A stretch of DNA of 64,000 bases, from the NCBI GenBank assembly GCA_001599755.1, contig BCHX01000009.1, forward strand, positions 62,001 to 126,000. The letters run 5' to 3'. Positions 1 to 13,469 of this stretch are shown piece by piece. Source of the DNA: Gliomastix tumulicola. Its lineage: Eukaryota > Ascomycota > Sordariomycetes > Hypocreales > Bionectriaceae. Made by a program: the position numbers and the translations under genes. Every line of letters begins with the position of its first letter. Within the stretch, counting starts at the first letter, position 1. Under the pieces are notes generated by a model. It did no database searches and was not told the origin of the DNA. It worked only from the letters and a program-made list of their open reading frames with translations.

Positions 1-1887
1 AAACTGTGCAACATGTGCAGCGCCCAGCAACGATGCGCTGTCCTTCTTGTCTCAGACGCATGCACGGCGACGTTTTTGTGCCGAGATGTGCCTGTCCAAC
101 GGTGCTGGGACATTCGTTGCCAAGCAAAGATGCCCAACAGAGAGACTCATCACCCCCTGGACACTGCATTCGCTCTAATGCAGGCCGCCGAAGTTCGGCG
201 ATGGTCACGAGACTGTCAGGCACGGGCACAGGGGATGATGTCGTACGAGGGGTCGGCGCTGGGAGGAAAGAGCGAGAGCGAGGATGGAGCGAGTGTTCGG
301 CGCATTGAATCTTAAGTCATGAGATGTGCATGAAAACCCTCGCAATCTGATGCCAGTGGCGAAGTTGCTAGTCAGGTTGAGGCTCATGAGAATGTTGATA
401 TTGAACGCGAGACCTCGGTCAGATCTTGGCGTTTTTCTCGAAAGGGGTTAGATCGTGGTGTGCAGGCCGGCAGGTCTCATCCCAAAAGCCACACAGGAAG
501 GCGTGCTGGGATTTGCATTTTGGGTGGCGTGCTTAGCGTGGACAGGTGGTAGGATAGACTTCAGACGAGATAAGCATAAAAGGGAAATCAAAACAAGGAT
601 TGGGCCGATTATCTCTCTGGAGAACGATGAATGCACCCTCATTGTTGCTGGGTGTGGTGGCATCAGCAGCGAACTGGAGGGGAAAACAGCCATGTCCCTT
701 GCTGGGGATCGAGATCCTGTTGACAGGCTCCTGACAGGAAAATTGGGGGGGAAAAAGAAATCCAGGGACGCAGAATCGAGCAAGCACGCCGTAGAGAGCA
801 GAAGCGAGCTGCTCGCCAAGGCGCTGTGCGCCGTGTCTCTTGGCAGAGTGGACAATTCCAACAAAATATCATGCCATAAAGTTAACCAGGCGGGAAACAC
901 TGCTACTCAGATCACCGACGCCCGTTATATGTGCGACATCTGCCGACGAGGGGGAAACAATCGGCCATGGCGAGAAGTGACTCCTCCCTTCTCAGTCACG
1001 GCAGGGCCCGGGCAGTGAGCTGATTCGAACTGGTGACGGCGACGGCTTGCAGGAAGCCCACGGCTTGCAGGTCTCAGGTGATATCCCACTCCGTTCTCCT
1101 CCGTCCTTCCTCCTCCCAGGACGCTACCACAGCCCATTGTTTTTTATTGGGGCCGTGTCCGGACGTGTAGAACGGCGGTCGGCGAGGCAAGAGTGCAGGG
1201 CCGAGGAGAGGGAGAGAGACTGTCAGATCCGCACGCAGTGTCTTTCTTCTTCTGGTCACCTTTGTCTCTTGATGTGCGTGCGAATGTGGTGACCGGGGCG
1301 TGCGGCTTGGAAAGTCTACCTCTTGGCGGCATGCTTCGAGAAGCGATAGGCGGAACTTTGACACCCTCCAAGACGCGGTCCCTGCGGGTGGTGATACGCC
1401 CAACCCCGGTGCTTTTTGACTCCTTAGCCCACGCCTCGTTGTCCCCGGTGATGAGTTTAAGATTCTTGGCGTTTTGCGACTCCGGGGGGCGGAGGGGGAT
1501 GGGGACGAAGTGGTTGGGCGAAAACATGTCACCAGAGACAAGTGTTTTGGCTGACGGATGGCTTTCTCGTCAAGTACTTATACCCCCCCGACCCCCCCCG
1601 GACCTCTGACATGTGGCCGTTTGTTTTCATATCGTCCCAGACCAGTCACCATACAAAAGGAATATTATACTCAAGACCTTCGTTTGTCATTCACTTGGGG
1701 CAAACCGAAACCAGACCTACATCATCACCAACCTACCCGACTACCACCGCCACACAGTGAAGCTCTTCCACGACTTCACTTCCCCAATGCATACCATCGA
1801 TCGCTGATCCAGCCAACTCACTCCCATAGAGTGTCCGGGATTCAACAAAACAAAACAAAAGGAAAAAAAAAAGGACCATCATTCACC
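1..1887. other. 5' intergenic region and leader of the ENA-type ATPase gene
   Basis: No open frame here resembles a known protein. The overlapping frames on both strands are short and unrelated to one another. The last 200 bases are pyrimidine- and A-rich and end in an A-rich tract just before the ATG at 1888, as expected for a fungal 5' leader. A GATTCGAAC string near 1021-1031 resembles a tRNA T-loop, but no cloverleaf can be folded around it. Confidence 0.5.
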
Positions 1888-4800
1888 ATGACGGCCGAGT
1901 TCCCCAGACACCCATTCCTCCTGTCCGTGGCCGAGACGGCCGAGGCCCTGGGCACGGACATCGACAAGGGCCTCACGAGCCTGCAGGTCGCGGAGCTGCA
2001 GGCCAAGTACCCCCGCAACGAGCTCGACGTGGGCGGCACCGTGCCCTGGTACAAGATCCTCGCGAAGCAGCTCATCAACGCCATGATTCTGGTACGCCCC
2101 CCCTCCCTGTATCCTTTTCCGCGATCCTCTTTCTCTGAAGTTCTTTTTTTCTCTGCGTTGCCTAACAGTTAGGGGTTTGTTCTTCTGAAGGAGGCTTGAG
2201 CCCTGGAATTGCCATGGAATCGCTTCGTTCTTCTCGTGGGACGGCGGCGGTTTTGATCGATGGAGGATGTCATCATCCGTTCTCAGTCATGGGCATGCAA
2301 ACCCCTCCCTTGTCCTTTGATACTAGTGATTTTAGCAAAGCAAACATCGAGAGCAGCCAATGCTAATACGGAAAATCATAGGTCCTCTTCTTCGCCATGG
2401 GCCTCAGCTTCGGCATCAAGGACTACATCGAGGGCGGCGTCCTCGCCGGCGTCATCTTCCTCAACGTCAGCATTGGCTTCGGGCAGGAGCTCCGCGCTGA
2501 GCGACGCATGGATGCCCTGCGCGCGCTCTCCTCGCCTAGTGCCATGGTTCTCCGCGATGGCAAGACGCAAGTGATCCCCAAGTAAGTGCTCACATCCCTC
2601 CAAACATAACAATACTGAGCGATGACTAACACAAACAGCCCCGAGGTCGTCCCCGGAGACATCATCCTCCTCAAGATGGGCGACACGGTCCCGGCCGACA
2701 TGCGCATGTTCGAGGCCATGAACCTCGCCTGTGAGGAGGGCCAGCTCACGGGCGAGTCCATCCCCGTCGAGAAGATCACAGACAACGAGACCATCACCAC
2801 GCACGGCTCCGAGTTACTCGCGACCTCGGAGGCCGACGTCGGCATCGGCGACCGCATCAACATGACGTACGCCACGACCGTCGTGCGCAAGGGAAGAGGC
2901 CGCGGCATCGTCACAGCCACGGGCATGCAGACCGAGGTCGGCCGCATCGCCGCCTCGACGTCCAAGAAGCCGCGCCGCGCCGGCCGGTCGATGAACTACA
3001 AGAAGTACGGCAAGAAGCAGCCGTTCATCGGGCTCGGACGCCGCATCTACGACGTCGTGGGCAAGTTCCTGGGCCTCACCGAGGGCACGCCGCTGCAGCG
3101 GAAGCTGGCGAAGCTCGCGTACGTGCTCTTCGGGATGGCGGTGCTGCTGGCCATGGTGGTGTTTGGCGTCAACAAGTTCAAGCTCAAGAACGAGGTCATC
3201 ATCTACGCGACGTCGCTGGGCATCGCCATCATCCCCGAGTCGCTGGTCGCCGTGCTGACCATCACCATGGTCGTGGCCGTGACGGTCATGCGCAAGGCCA
3301 ACGTGGTGGTGCGGGATCTCTCGGCGATTGAGGCGCTGGGCGGCGTGACAAACATCTGCTCGGACAAGACGGGCACGCTGACGGAGGGCGCCATGATTGT
3401 CCGTCAGGCTTGGATCCCGGGCAACCACATCTACACGGTGCACGACTCGCAGAACCCGAGCGACCCGAGCAAGGGCCGCGTCGCCTACTCGCACATCGAG
3501 GAGGAGGAGGCCGAGCCCGTCGCCGACCCCGAGAAGGCCGCCGCCGGGGCACAGGAGATCCAGCGCGACTACGATAAGGAGCGGTCGGCTGCCGTCCTCC
3601 GCTTCGACGTGCCGGAGGAGAAGCTGCATCCCGCGGCGGCCGCGAGCAAGAAAGAGGCGCCTGTCCCCGAGCAGGCCGTCGAGATGACGGACGCCTTGCG
3701 TGCGTTCCTGCTCTCCGCGGCGCTGTGCAACCTCGCGACGGTGCGCTACGACCAGGAGGAGGAGCGCTGGCAGACGACGGGCGAGCCGACCGAGATTGCG
3801 CTGCAGGTCTTCACGCACCGTTTCCAGGCGGGGAAGAAGGCGCTCGAGGCGGCTGGCTGGAAGCAGGTCGCTGAGTTCCCCTTTGACAGCTCCATCAAGC
3901 GCATGTCGGTCATCTACGATGCACCACCCGCCGATGCCGATGCCGACGCCGACGCCGACGCCTCTGGATCGTCTATCGTCGAGGCTGGCAAGAGTCTCAT
4001 CTTCACAAAGGGTGCCGTGGAGCGTGTCCTGGATCTCTGCGCGTTCGTCGGCACGGGCGAGTCCCGCGAGCCGATGACGGACGAGCTCAAGGAGTCGGTC
4101 CTGCGGCAGATGAACGTCCTTGCTGCGCAGGGCCAGCGCGTCCTCGCCGTTGCGTACCGATCCTGGGAGGATGGCCATTACACTGCGCAGCAGTACAAGT
4201 CACCGGCCGAAGAGGAGGAGGCCCGTTCCGAGGTCGAGCAGGAGCTGACTCTCCTCGGTCTGGCCGGCATCTACGATCCTCCGCGCCGCGAGACGAAGCA
4301 GTCCATCGCCGAGTGCTCCAAGGCGGGCATCAAAGTCCACATGCTCACCGGCGACCACCCGGAGACGGCCAAGGCGATCGCTAAGGAGGTCGGCATCATC
4401 CCCAAGAACCTGGCCACGCTCCCCGACAGGGTGGCCTTGTCCATCGTCCAGAAGGCGACCGACTTTGACAGGATGACAGACGTGGAGATTGACGATCTGG
4501 AGGAGCTGCCGCTCGTCATCGCACGCTGCGCACCGGACACAAAGACACGCATGATCGAGGCGCTCCGTCGCCGGGGCGCCTTCATGGCCATGACGGGCGA
4601 CGGCGTCAACGACGCGCCGTCGCTCTCCCGCGCCGACGTCGGCATTGCCATGGGCTCGGGCTCGGACGTGGCCAAGTCGGCGGCCAAGATCGTGCTCACG
4701 GACGACAAGTTCAACTCGATCGTGTCGGCGATCCGCGAGGGCCGCCGCATGTTCGACAACATCCAGAAGTTCGTGCTGCACCTGCTCACGTCCAACGTCG

Positions 4801-5251
4801 GCGAGGTGATCCTGCTCATGTGCGGGCTCGCCTTCACCGACCGCGACGGCCTGTCCGTCTTCCCCGTGTCGCCGCTGCAGATCATCTGGATCAACATGGT
4901 GACCTCGTCGGCGCCCGCCTTTGGCCTCGGCCGCGAGCCGGCCGCCCACGACGTGATGCGCCGGCCGCCGCACGACAAGAAGCGCGGCGTCTTCACGAAC
5001 CAGCTCATCGTCGACATGATGGTCTACGGCGTCATCATGGGCGGCTGCACCATGTGCACTTTCGCCATCATCGTCTACGGCGCCTACGGCGGGGATCTCG
5101 GCCAGCGCTGCAACCAGGAGTACTCGCCGTCCTGCGACGCCGTCTTCCGCGCCCGCGCCGCGACCTTTGTCGAGCTCACCTGGCTCATCCTCATCTCGGC
5201 CTGGGAGTTCAAGTCGCTGCGCCGGTCCATGTTCCGCCTCAACCCCGTCGA

Positions 5252-5285
<34 letters not shown>

Positions 5286-5720
5286 AACCCGGACACCACC
5301 TCGCGGTTCCCCTTCTTCCGCGACGTCTGGGCCAACAGCTTCCTCTTCTGGGCCGTCGTCTTTGGCGCCGTCAGCGTCTTCCCGACCGTCTACATCCCCT
5401 ACCTCAACACGCGCTTCTTCAAGCACAGCCCCATCACCTGGGAGTGGGCGCTCGCCGTCGCCTTCGTCTTCGTCTTCGTCGCCGGCATCGAAGGCTGGAA
5501 GATGCTCAAGGCGCGCTACGGCTGGCTCAAGGACCAGCCCGTCGAGCGCGGCGCCTACGCCCAGGGCAGCGACGCTGATGAAGGCGGCGACCACCGCTTC
5601 CGGAGGACGTTCTCCATGAACAGCTTCAAGACGTGGGCGAGCCTGGGGCGCAAGGAGACGAGAGAGTCGGCCGCGCAGAGGTCGGTGCCGAGGGATCGCG
5701 CGAATTCCAGCGAGGTCTAG
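1888..5720 (+). CDS. ENA1: ENA-type (P2D) sodium/potassium P-type ATPase
   Basis: Predicted 1161 residues from three exons: 1888-2091, 2382-2581 and 2639-5720. The introns are 290 and 57 bp with GT-AG ends and CTAAT/CTAAC branch sites. Family knowledge: ENA pumps expel Na+ or K+ across the plasma membrane in salt or alkaline conditions. Visible motifs in order: the ENA-like SFGIKDYIEGGV segment near residues 77-88, TGES near 172-175, the phosphorylation motif with catalytic Asp377 (DKTGTLTEG), TGDHPETAK in the P domain, and the hinge TGDGVNDAPS from residue 787. Hydrophobic membrane segments flank these. Two oddities are a DADADADA-type acidic repeat near residues 566-577 and a run of nine glycines near 1009-1017, encoded by a GGC repeat. 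The family is secure; which ENA paralogue this is cannot be told. Confidence 0.95.
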
Positions 5721-7782
5721 ATTTGGGATGACTTTTTATTACATTTATTTATTTTCTTTACGAAAGTTATGACTGGAAACATGGGCAGCAGCGGGCGACG
5801 TCCGTATTTGTGCGGATATATAATAATGTCAAGACGAGATCTTTTGCTTTTGGATAGGATATTATTGGAAAAATTAGACGTGGGAGGTTTTTGGCGAGTA
5901 CAAGCAAGCCATGGGATCCCTGCTTTTCGTTTACGTGTATAATTTCAAAATATGACATGTTCTGACTGGAAATCTCTTCGGCCGAATCCTCATGTGAGAT
6001 CTACAGAGTGATGGAGACGAGATGGAGGGACAAGCCAAGCTGTCACCTTTTTTTAGTTGGATCTTCAGCAGCGCCGTCGAGCACGCTTGCCCGGCATTTG
6101 CTTGACCGTAAGTCATGAATCATGAGGTAAGATTTGGCCGAGTGCAGGGTCCAAGCTGACTGGCACCTGCGGCGCAATTGCCAGCTGTCGTGCACGAGTC
6201 AAATCAAGTCAAGGGTCCGCCCAGGGGGACTTCTGATTCCTCATGCTGTCAGATTTGGCAGGACAGGTCTGGGGGGGAGACTCTGTGATGTGTCTTCACT
6301 TCATGCTGACTGTCCTGCCCTGTATTAGAGTACAGCGATAAGGTGTGTGCATGACTTTGCCCATTGTTTCGTCGAGAGATCTGAGGCGCGCGGGAATGCC
6401 TTGCTCTGTCTCATCCAATGCCGGCCGGCATTTGTTATCCGACGGCGGTAGAGCAATCTTCGTTCAAATCGTGGCTGAGAAGGCAGCGCAGATCGCTGGA
6501 GAACCTTCTGAATCTAGTGTTCCCTCTCAGCACCCTCCAGCACGTCCAGACAGAAGGGCAGACCCTGAAATCAGTGGCTCTTATCGCACAACAGTTGGCT
6601 GGAAACCTGGGACCCCCCTGGTCGTCTGAGCGTCATAAAAGTGGCCGCGGCTGGGGTTCGTCTGGAATCCTTCGAGAGTCGATAGAATTACCTCTTTTGG
6701 ACGCCGCATCGAAACGGCCCTCAGCTCGCCTGGCTTATGTGCGTTTGTTTGGGGGTGAATCGAGATGGTCGACGTGGCTGTTTGTCACTGTAACGCTGGG
6801 AGTCCATACTGGGGAGTCACAGCTGCAATAGCATGAAGCTGGTCTGTCTTTGCTGTAGGTACACGCAGCAGGACCCCGATCTCCCCGGATCTCGCCTCCA
6901 ACTCGCAACTCCCGTCTGAGGCACGGGAAGCACTAACCAGCGCCACTAGTCAGCCGCTAAGACGCTGCCAATTCCTCCATGCGGAAGCCTCCTCGTCCGT
7001 TGATAGATGGCACATGGTAATAGCGTCTTCGCCCAGCGCCCATCGTGAGTGTCAGAGTTGCCCTCTTTGCCCTCTGAGGGGAAGACGGGGGGCTTCGACC
7101 TGGCCGTAGCGTGTTTCACGGACCTCCTCTGGACGATGCTAGCTCCCTCTTTCGGCAGATCAGAGATGGACAATGCCCGCAGAAGAGGGTGTGCTGCGGC
7201 ATGTCACTGCGTGTTTGAGAGGCGGTTGAAGAGCATTTTACATGCCGGGTGGGCTGCCAGGTACGGATACGACATGCAAAAAGGCCAGGGAACAGGCCAG
7301 CTGAGGACCGTATTACTAGAGGGCTCAGCGCGAACCCCCACCGAAAGAGGCTGGTGAGGTGGCCAGAACGGCAGCATCCGCCCATGCAAGCTCGGCGATC
7401 TCTTGCCCTGTTTGAGGGCTGCGCCGGTGTCCACCGGGAGCTGAAGGACCGGCCGAGCGGTGGGCGTTGGAAGTCCCGGGCTGATGGGAGAGGGAGGGCG
7501 GGCGGTGATTCCTGTGGAGGGGAGGGGAGGGATGATGATGGAGGATGGACGCTCGTGATGCATGTCAATCCCATACATACATACATACAGATGCTACTGT
7601 CCGTCCCCACGATGCTTGGACTCCCTCGTCCTCTTACCGTTCCCTGAGGCTGCGATCTCGTTCATTTAACAGGAGGCCAAGGACGGCTCGTGATCCATTC
7701 CTCGGCAGTGACTACGAACACAGACAGACACGAAGACACACAGACACACAGAATCATAGGCCTGCGCCGGCCTCGTCTCAAG
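5721..7782. other. Intergenic region between the ATPase and GPCR genes
   Basis: Holds the AT-rich 3' flank of the ATPase gene (about 5720-5960) and the GPCR promoter side. No frame gives recognisable protein similarity. A short ATAC repeat lies at about 7573-7590. Confidence 0.5.
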
Positions 7783-9234
7783 ATGGCCATGGACGGGGCG
7801 AGCTCAGTGCCCATTGAGAAGGCCGTCGCGATCCCGACCTTCATCGGGTCGCTGATGTCCTTCCTGGCGACGAGCACGGCCATTGTCTTCCATATCATGT
7901 ACCCTCCGACCCGGCACTTTCGCCATGCCCTCATCATCAACCTCCTCGTAGCAGGTAAGCCGCCCTCCATCCAGATATACGACAGATGTGGCATCTGACG
8001 CTGACACCGTCCCCCAGACTTCATCAACAGCCTGAACAACACGATATCGGGGGGCATCTACCTGGGCTGGGGCCGCACGGGCAACCCGGACATGCCCGCG
8101 TCGCCGTCCTGCATCGCCAACGGCTGGATCGGCCAGCTGAGTGTCCAGACCGTCGACTTCACCATCCTGATCATCTCCATCTCCGTGCTGTCCATCGTGC
8201 TCGCCAAGAGCCCGATGGGGCAGCCCTCGCTCCGAGCAACCATCGCCACATGCGCGGCCGCCTGGATCCCAGGCCTCATCACCAGTACGCCCCCCCAACG
8301 CACTCTTCCCTCCATCTGAAGATTCCCCAAACAAGGACTCGCTGACCACTCCGCAGGCAACGTCGCTCTCGGCTACAACGTGTACGGGCACGTCAGCGGC
8401 AACTGGTGCTGGATCCTGCCCGACCCGCGCTTCCGCTACGGGCTCACGCACGGCTGGCGCATCGCCATCTTCATCGCGACCATCGGCATCTACACGGCCA
8501 TCTACATCCACCTCAAGCACGTCTTCGACAAGATCCGCATCAGCAACCCGTCGTCGTCGCTGACGAGCGGCACGCGCGACCGCGAGAACAAGATCGGCAA
8601 CTACAACAATACCAGTGATCACCACCACAACGAGGGAGGGAGTAAGGGCGTGGGACGGCGGTGGAGGATCAGCGCTCCGGTGCCGCAGGAGAACTTCCAC
8701 ACGGGCGGGATCAACGCGGAGCCGCCGGCGAGTATCCCGCTGCGGACGACGACGACGAATGTCAAGTTCTCGATGGAGGACAGCGCGTCGACGCATCCGA
8801 TGGTGGGCGAGAGCAACGGGCAGACCAGCGATGAGGAGTCTACATTCGGGCACCCACCGCCGCCGCCGCCGAGGGCCACTCACGGGAACACGACAACCGT
8901 GACTGGGGGAGAAGGGGCAGAGACAGGAGCAGGAGCAGGAGGACGGGGACACAGACGCACGACGTCGGCGGCTGCCAAGATGCCCGCGCCGCCGAACCTG
9001 AAGCGGATGCTGCTGATGAACGGGTACCCGATCGCGTACATCATCCTCTGGATCCCGGGCATGGCGAACCGCCTGGTCGAGGTGATCCACGGGTCTTCGC
9101 CGGTGTGGCTGCGTGCGCTGCAGGCATCGACGCAGTTTGTCGGGCTGGCGAATGCCGTGACGTACGGGCTGAACGAGCAGGCGAGGGGGAGGGCGGCAGC
9201 GTGGCGGAAGAAGAGAAGGCCGGGGGCTGTCTGA
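7783..9234 (+). CDS. cAMP-receptor-like G-protein-coupled receptor
   Basis: Predicted 438 residues from exons 7783-7954, 8018-8284 and 8357-9234, with introns of 63 and 72 bp. Seven hydrophobic segments can be seen: five before a long hydrophilic third cytoplasmic loop (about residues 215-355, rich in Ser, Gly, Thr and His) and two after it, the last near WLRALQASTQFVGLANAVTYG. A basic tail follows. Short loops with conserved Cys (SCIANGWIGQ and NWCWILPD) fit the slime-mould cAMP-receptor-like class known in fungi as GPR-1/2/3. Members sense an unknown ligand at the plasma membrane and signal through G proteins; that role is family inference. The start was chosen because the first hydrophobic segment follows it after about 15 residues. 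Confidence 0.85.
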
Positions 9235-10746
9235 GAGTCACACGTAATGAGAGGAGGAGGAGGAGGGGGGCGATGGTGGCATGATGGTACAGAGGATGGA
9301 TGCCTAGCCGATACGATACGATACGATACCCGATGTTGTTTGCTCAATCACATTTGTCAGTGAATTCTGCCACTGTTCTCCCACTGCTCCTCGGCAATAT
9401 CCGCCGTCCGATGATATATCCTCCTGCACACACGTCTCCATACCACCAACGAAATGGTGTGCTGCCTCCCATCATGACTGGCCCAACTCCGCCAAGCGAG
9501 CACTTTTGCAAAAGGCCGTCAGAACTCAACTTGGCTTTCTAAGCCTCGATTCGGGGAAGAAGGAAAAAAGTTCCATGCGGAGGGCGTGACTGTTCTAGGG
9601 TAAGGACTAATCCCTGCCATGAGGTGCTAGCATTGTTAGTCCAACGTGGCGGAGGGGGACGGATCGGCGGATGACACCATAGCTCGTGCTCTATTCTTTA
9701 TGCTTCTCTTTTGTTTGTGTTCTTCTCCCGAGCGTGGTCCAGTGAGGCTGTTTTTGGGGGGAATGATGGGCTCAAGTGCGTTAGATAGCCGAACTCGTAC
9801 GACGCCTCGTGACGACCATCGAGAGACAAAAAGCCACAGCGTCAGCCAGCAGAGTCGAGATAGTTCCTCAGGATCAATACGTAATTCACACGGCGAGATA
9901 CGCCATAGCGCACATCCCAATTCCGGAGCACCCAAACCCCACACAGGACTTGTTAACGGCCCTCTGGATTGACAAATTCCAGCACCTGCTGACGTCTTCC
10001 TCCTCCTCGCCCGGAGAATCGGCCAAGCTCGAGGCTTGTTTGTCCCAGCCCTAGCACCCTGCACCTTCTTCTCTAGGAATGGCTCCCCTGTAGCCTATTT
10101 TTCTGCGTGCTGACCTCACCACACCAGTGACACCACCATCTGTCTGTCTTGGGCAATGAGCTGGTTTTGGCCCTGGTCAGAGCTTCGGGAGAGCTGGGAA
10201 AAACAGCTCGGCCTCGAGCTTGCGAAGCCTCACGCCACGACCAGGACTTCGAGCTTGGCCGGGCTTATGCACAAATCACGCACTCGAATGGCTGCTCGAA
10301 AGAGTACCTTATGGATTCCGTCCCGTCTCCTCCACCCCCAAAGGCCAAGGCAGACACAAGCCTCTGGTGTGCTCGGCCTGCATGCGGGGAGGGGGGATGG
10401 GATGGGGGGGAGCTCAAGGATTCTGATTGACCAATGGCGCAAGCTGTGATCCTTCCCGCATACAGCTGCGAGGGCAGACAGCTTCTGTGACTGATTGTCG
10501 AGGACCGTCAGCAATGGAGATGTCCGTTTGCTAGGCCCGAGTCCGAGTCCCGCGTACAAGAGACACGGGACGCCCACCCTTTGGTCGTCACCGCCCTTCG
10601 CCTCCGTCCTTCTCTTTCTCTCCGCCCAAGGAGCTCGTTGCCTGCCTCAGCTTGCTTGCTCTTGACCTTGCCAATTGTCTCCATTCTCAAGCAGCGTATC
10701 AATTGCCAAGCAATCCCCCCGTCGGCTTCACTGCCAGACAGCATCC
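9235..10746. other. Intergenic region between the GPCR and peptidase genes
   Basis: Contains a short CGATA tandem repeat at about 9309-9329 and a pyrimidine-rich stretch just before the peptidase start. No convincing coding signal was seen on either strand. Confidence 0.5.
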
Positions 10747-13101
10747 ATGCGCTCCCTCAGCACCCTCGCCCTCGCGACGGGCGTCTCTGCGTGCGCGCGT
10801 GACATCCTCGTCGCGAAGCGCCACACGCACCGCCAGCCCATCTCCAAGCGCAACGCCGACTGGCCGCCCGTCCTCACCGAGCACGAGACCATCCTCGTCA
10901 ACGCCTTCGACAACGTCACCATCGACGAGTGGTCCGACTACTACGGCCACCAGAACAAGCTCGCCGGCTACGGCCACGAGGCCGCTGAGTGGACGCGCGA
11001 TCGCTGGTCCGAGAACGGCTTCGACAGCCACCTCGCCGAGTACCACGTCTGGCTGAGCTACCCGGTCAGCGCGTCCCTCAGTGTCAAGTACGCTGATGGG
11101 CGCACCGAGGACGTGAACCTCGTCGAGCCGGCGCTGGCGGAGGACGATGTGACGGGGCGCCCGGATAATCAGCCTACCTTCCACGGGTATGCGGCCTCGG
11201 GCAGCGTCACGGCCGAATACGTCTACGTTGGGTAAGCACATGCGTTGTTGGGACTCGATCTTTGTGGGCAGTAGCTGACCAGTTTGCGCAGTCGCGGCTC
11301 CAAGGAGGACTTTGAGCGTCTGATTGAGCTCGGCGTCGAGATCGAGGGCAAGATCGCCCTCGTCCGCTACGGCGGTCTCTTCCGCGGCCTCAAGGTCAAG
11401 AACGCCCACGACTACGGTGCCGTCGGCGCCGTCATCTTCACAGACCCCGGTGATGATGGTGAATACACCGCCGCCAACGGCTACGAGTCCTATCCCAATG
11501 GCCCTGCGCGCCACCCGGACTCCGTCCAGAAGGGCTCTACCCTCTTCCTCTCCTCCGGGCCAGGCGACCCGACTACGCCCGGCTATGCTTCACACGAGGA
11601 TTCGCCCCGCGCTGACCCGTCATCCAAGATCCCCAAGATCCCGTCCCTGCCCATCTCCTACGCCGCTGTCCAGCCTCTGCTGCAGGCTCTCAACGGCCAC
11701 GGCCTCACGCCTGAGGCGGTCAATCGCACCGTCTGGGCGGGCGGGCTAGATGCCGACTACTCGACTGGTCCTGCACCGGGCGTGACGCTGTCGCTGGAGA
11801 ACAAGGCCGATGAGAAGATTGTGCCTATTTGGGACGTCATTGGCACGCTGAACGGGACGGGCTCGGACGAGACCATTGTCGTAAGTGAGGTGTAGTCACT
11901 TCGTCGCAGGGACAAACAGCTGACAAACGTGCAGATTGGCAACCACCGCGACACCTGGATGATTGGCGGCAATGGCGACCCCAACTCCGGCTCTGCCATC
12001 CTCGTCGAGTTTACCAAGGCCATCAACAAGCTCGTCGAGACCGGCTGGAAGCCCAAGCGCAACCTGTACGTGCCGATCGTCCCCCTACTATGGTCACATT
12101 CGCTAACATGATATGAACCAGCGTCCTCGCCTCCTGGGACGCCGAGGAGTACGGCCTCATCGGCTCCGTCGAGTGGGTTGAGGAGCACGCCAACTGGCTC
12201 ACCGAGAGCGCCGTCGCCTACCTCAACATCGACGTCGCCGTCTCCGGCCCCCGCGTCGGCCTCGCCACCACGCCCGAGCTGCACGGCATCAGCAGCGAGA
12301 TCTTCAAGAAGGTCGTCGCCCCCAACCAGGGCCTGTACAACGAGTCGCTCTACGAGGCCTGGCAGCGCGACTCGGGCGGCGTCATCGACGTGCTCGGCAG
12401 CGGCAGCGACTACACGGGCTTCCTGCACTACGGCATCAACTCGCTTGATATCTCGTCTGGCAACGGCGCCAACGACCCTGTCTGGCATTACCACTCCAAC
12501 TACGACACGTACCACTGGATGTCTACCTTTGGTGACCCGGGCTTCCACCAGCACGCTGCCATTGGCCAGTACCTTGCTCTCCTTGTCTACCATCTCGCGT
12601 CTGACGATGTCCTGCCCCTTGATGTCGAGACCTACGGCACGGAGCTGGTGGCCTACCGTGATGATCTCGTCGAGTTCATCGAGCCGTACGGCGTGGACCT
12701 GGACCTCTCCGAGCTCAACGACGCCATCGACGTCTTCTCCAAGGCTGCGTCGGCGATCAAGACCTTCGAGCAGAGTGCTACCGCGCTGAGCGATGAGAAC
12801 CTCATTGCCGTGGTCAACCACAAGTATGCCCAGTTCCAGCGAGGCTTCGTCTCCCAGGGCGGTCTCCCCGATCGCGAGTTCTACAGACACGCCATCACCG
12901 CTCCCGGTCTTGACACTGGTAAGTCATACAAACCCCCTCTTCCTATCTGGATCGTTGAGCTAACATTATCTAGGCTATGCCGCTGTGACCTTCCCCGGGA
13001 TTACTGAGGGTGTCCAGTACGACAGGCTGGACGACGCCAAGGCTTGGATTTCCAAGACGGCCAAGGCCATCCTGCGCGCTGCTGAGATCCTCAAGGTGTA
13101 A
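10747..13101 (+). CDS. Secreted M28-family metallopeptidase (glutamate carboxypeptidase II-like)
   Basis: Predicted 709 residues from five exons: 10747-11231, 11292-11880, 11935-12065, 12122-12918 and 12974-13101. The start is placed where a short signal-like N-terminus begins (MRSLSTLALATG); an in-frame ATG at 10675 would bury it. Residues about 160-290 match a protease-associated insert. The zinc-site residues of the M28B subfamily are all present: His362 (GNHRDTW), Asp373 (NGDPNSGSA), Glu410/Glu411 (SWDAEEYG), Asp439 (LNIDVAVSG) and His526 (HYHSNYDTY). A C-terminal transferrin-receptor-like dimerisation region follows. It is probably an exo- or aminopeptidase acting outside the cell or in the vacuole; the substrate is not readable from sequence. 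Confidence 0.93.
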
Positions 13102-13469
13102 AGAAGCGGGAGGGAGAAAGCGATGAGGGAAATGACAGTTACGAGATTGTAGACGGGCGATATCACGGTTTTGCTATACGGGCAGCCGGAAACATACTTA
13201 CGTAGTGATAATGTATTATGCTGATTTTGAGACGTGCCCTTTTCTGAGTGGTCATTGTGTAATCTTGCTTGTGTCCGTCGCCTGTGGGAAACAGACTCTG
13301 ATTCTGATATGACTTAGCACTAGCTACATCTACGACATTGCCTTCCTTGATCTTCATCACCGTTTTTTGATGCCGACATCCGCTTCCGTCTGGAACCTTG
13401 ACTGATCGAGGCTAAGATCGCGTCCTGAAAGCATCCAGCCGCCCTAGAAACTGCCATTCGACGATGTGA
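13102..13469. other. Convergent intergenic spacer
   Basis: AT-richer 3' flank shared by the peptidase gene and the ankyrin pseudogene on the opposite strand. Nothing else was seen. Confidence 0.5.

Noticed and set aside
455..1018. 187-codon plus-strand frame in the upstream region
   Set aside because: No motif, and a similar-length frame exists on the opposite strand. Not supported as a gene.
1015..1040. tRNA-like T-loop string GATTCGAAC
   Set aside because: No acceptor, D or anticodon stem can be formed around it on either strand.
2814..5594. Two long minus-strand open frames (454 and 464 codons) opposite the ATPase gene
   Set aside because: They arise from the strong codon bias of the plus-strand gene, which removes stops in one antisense frame. 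Their composition (Asp/Arg/Gly/His-rich) fits no protein family.
11757..12890. 377-codon minus-strand frame opposite the peptidase gene
   Set aside because: It crosses introns and exons of a well-supported M28 gene and has no recognisable motifs.
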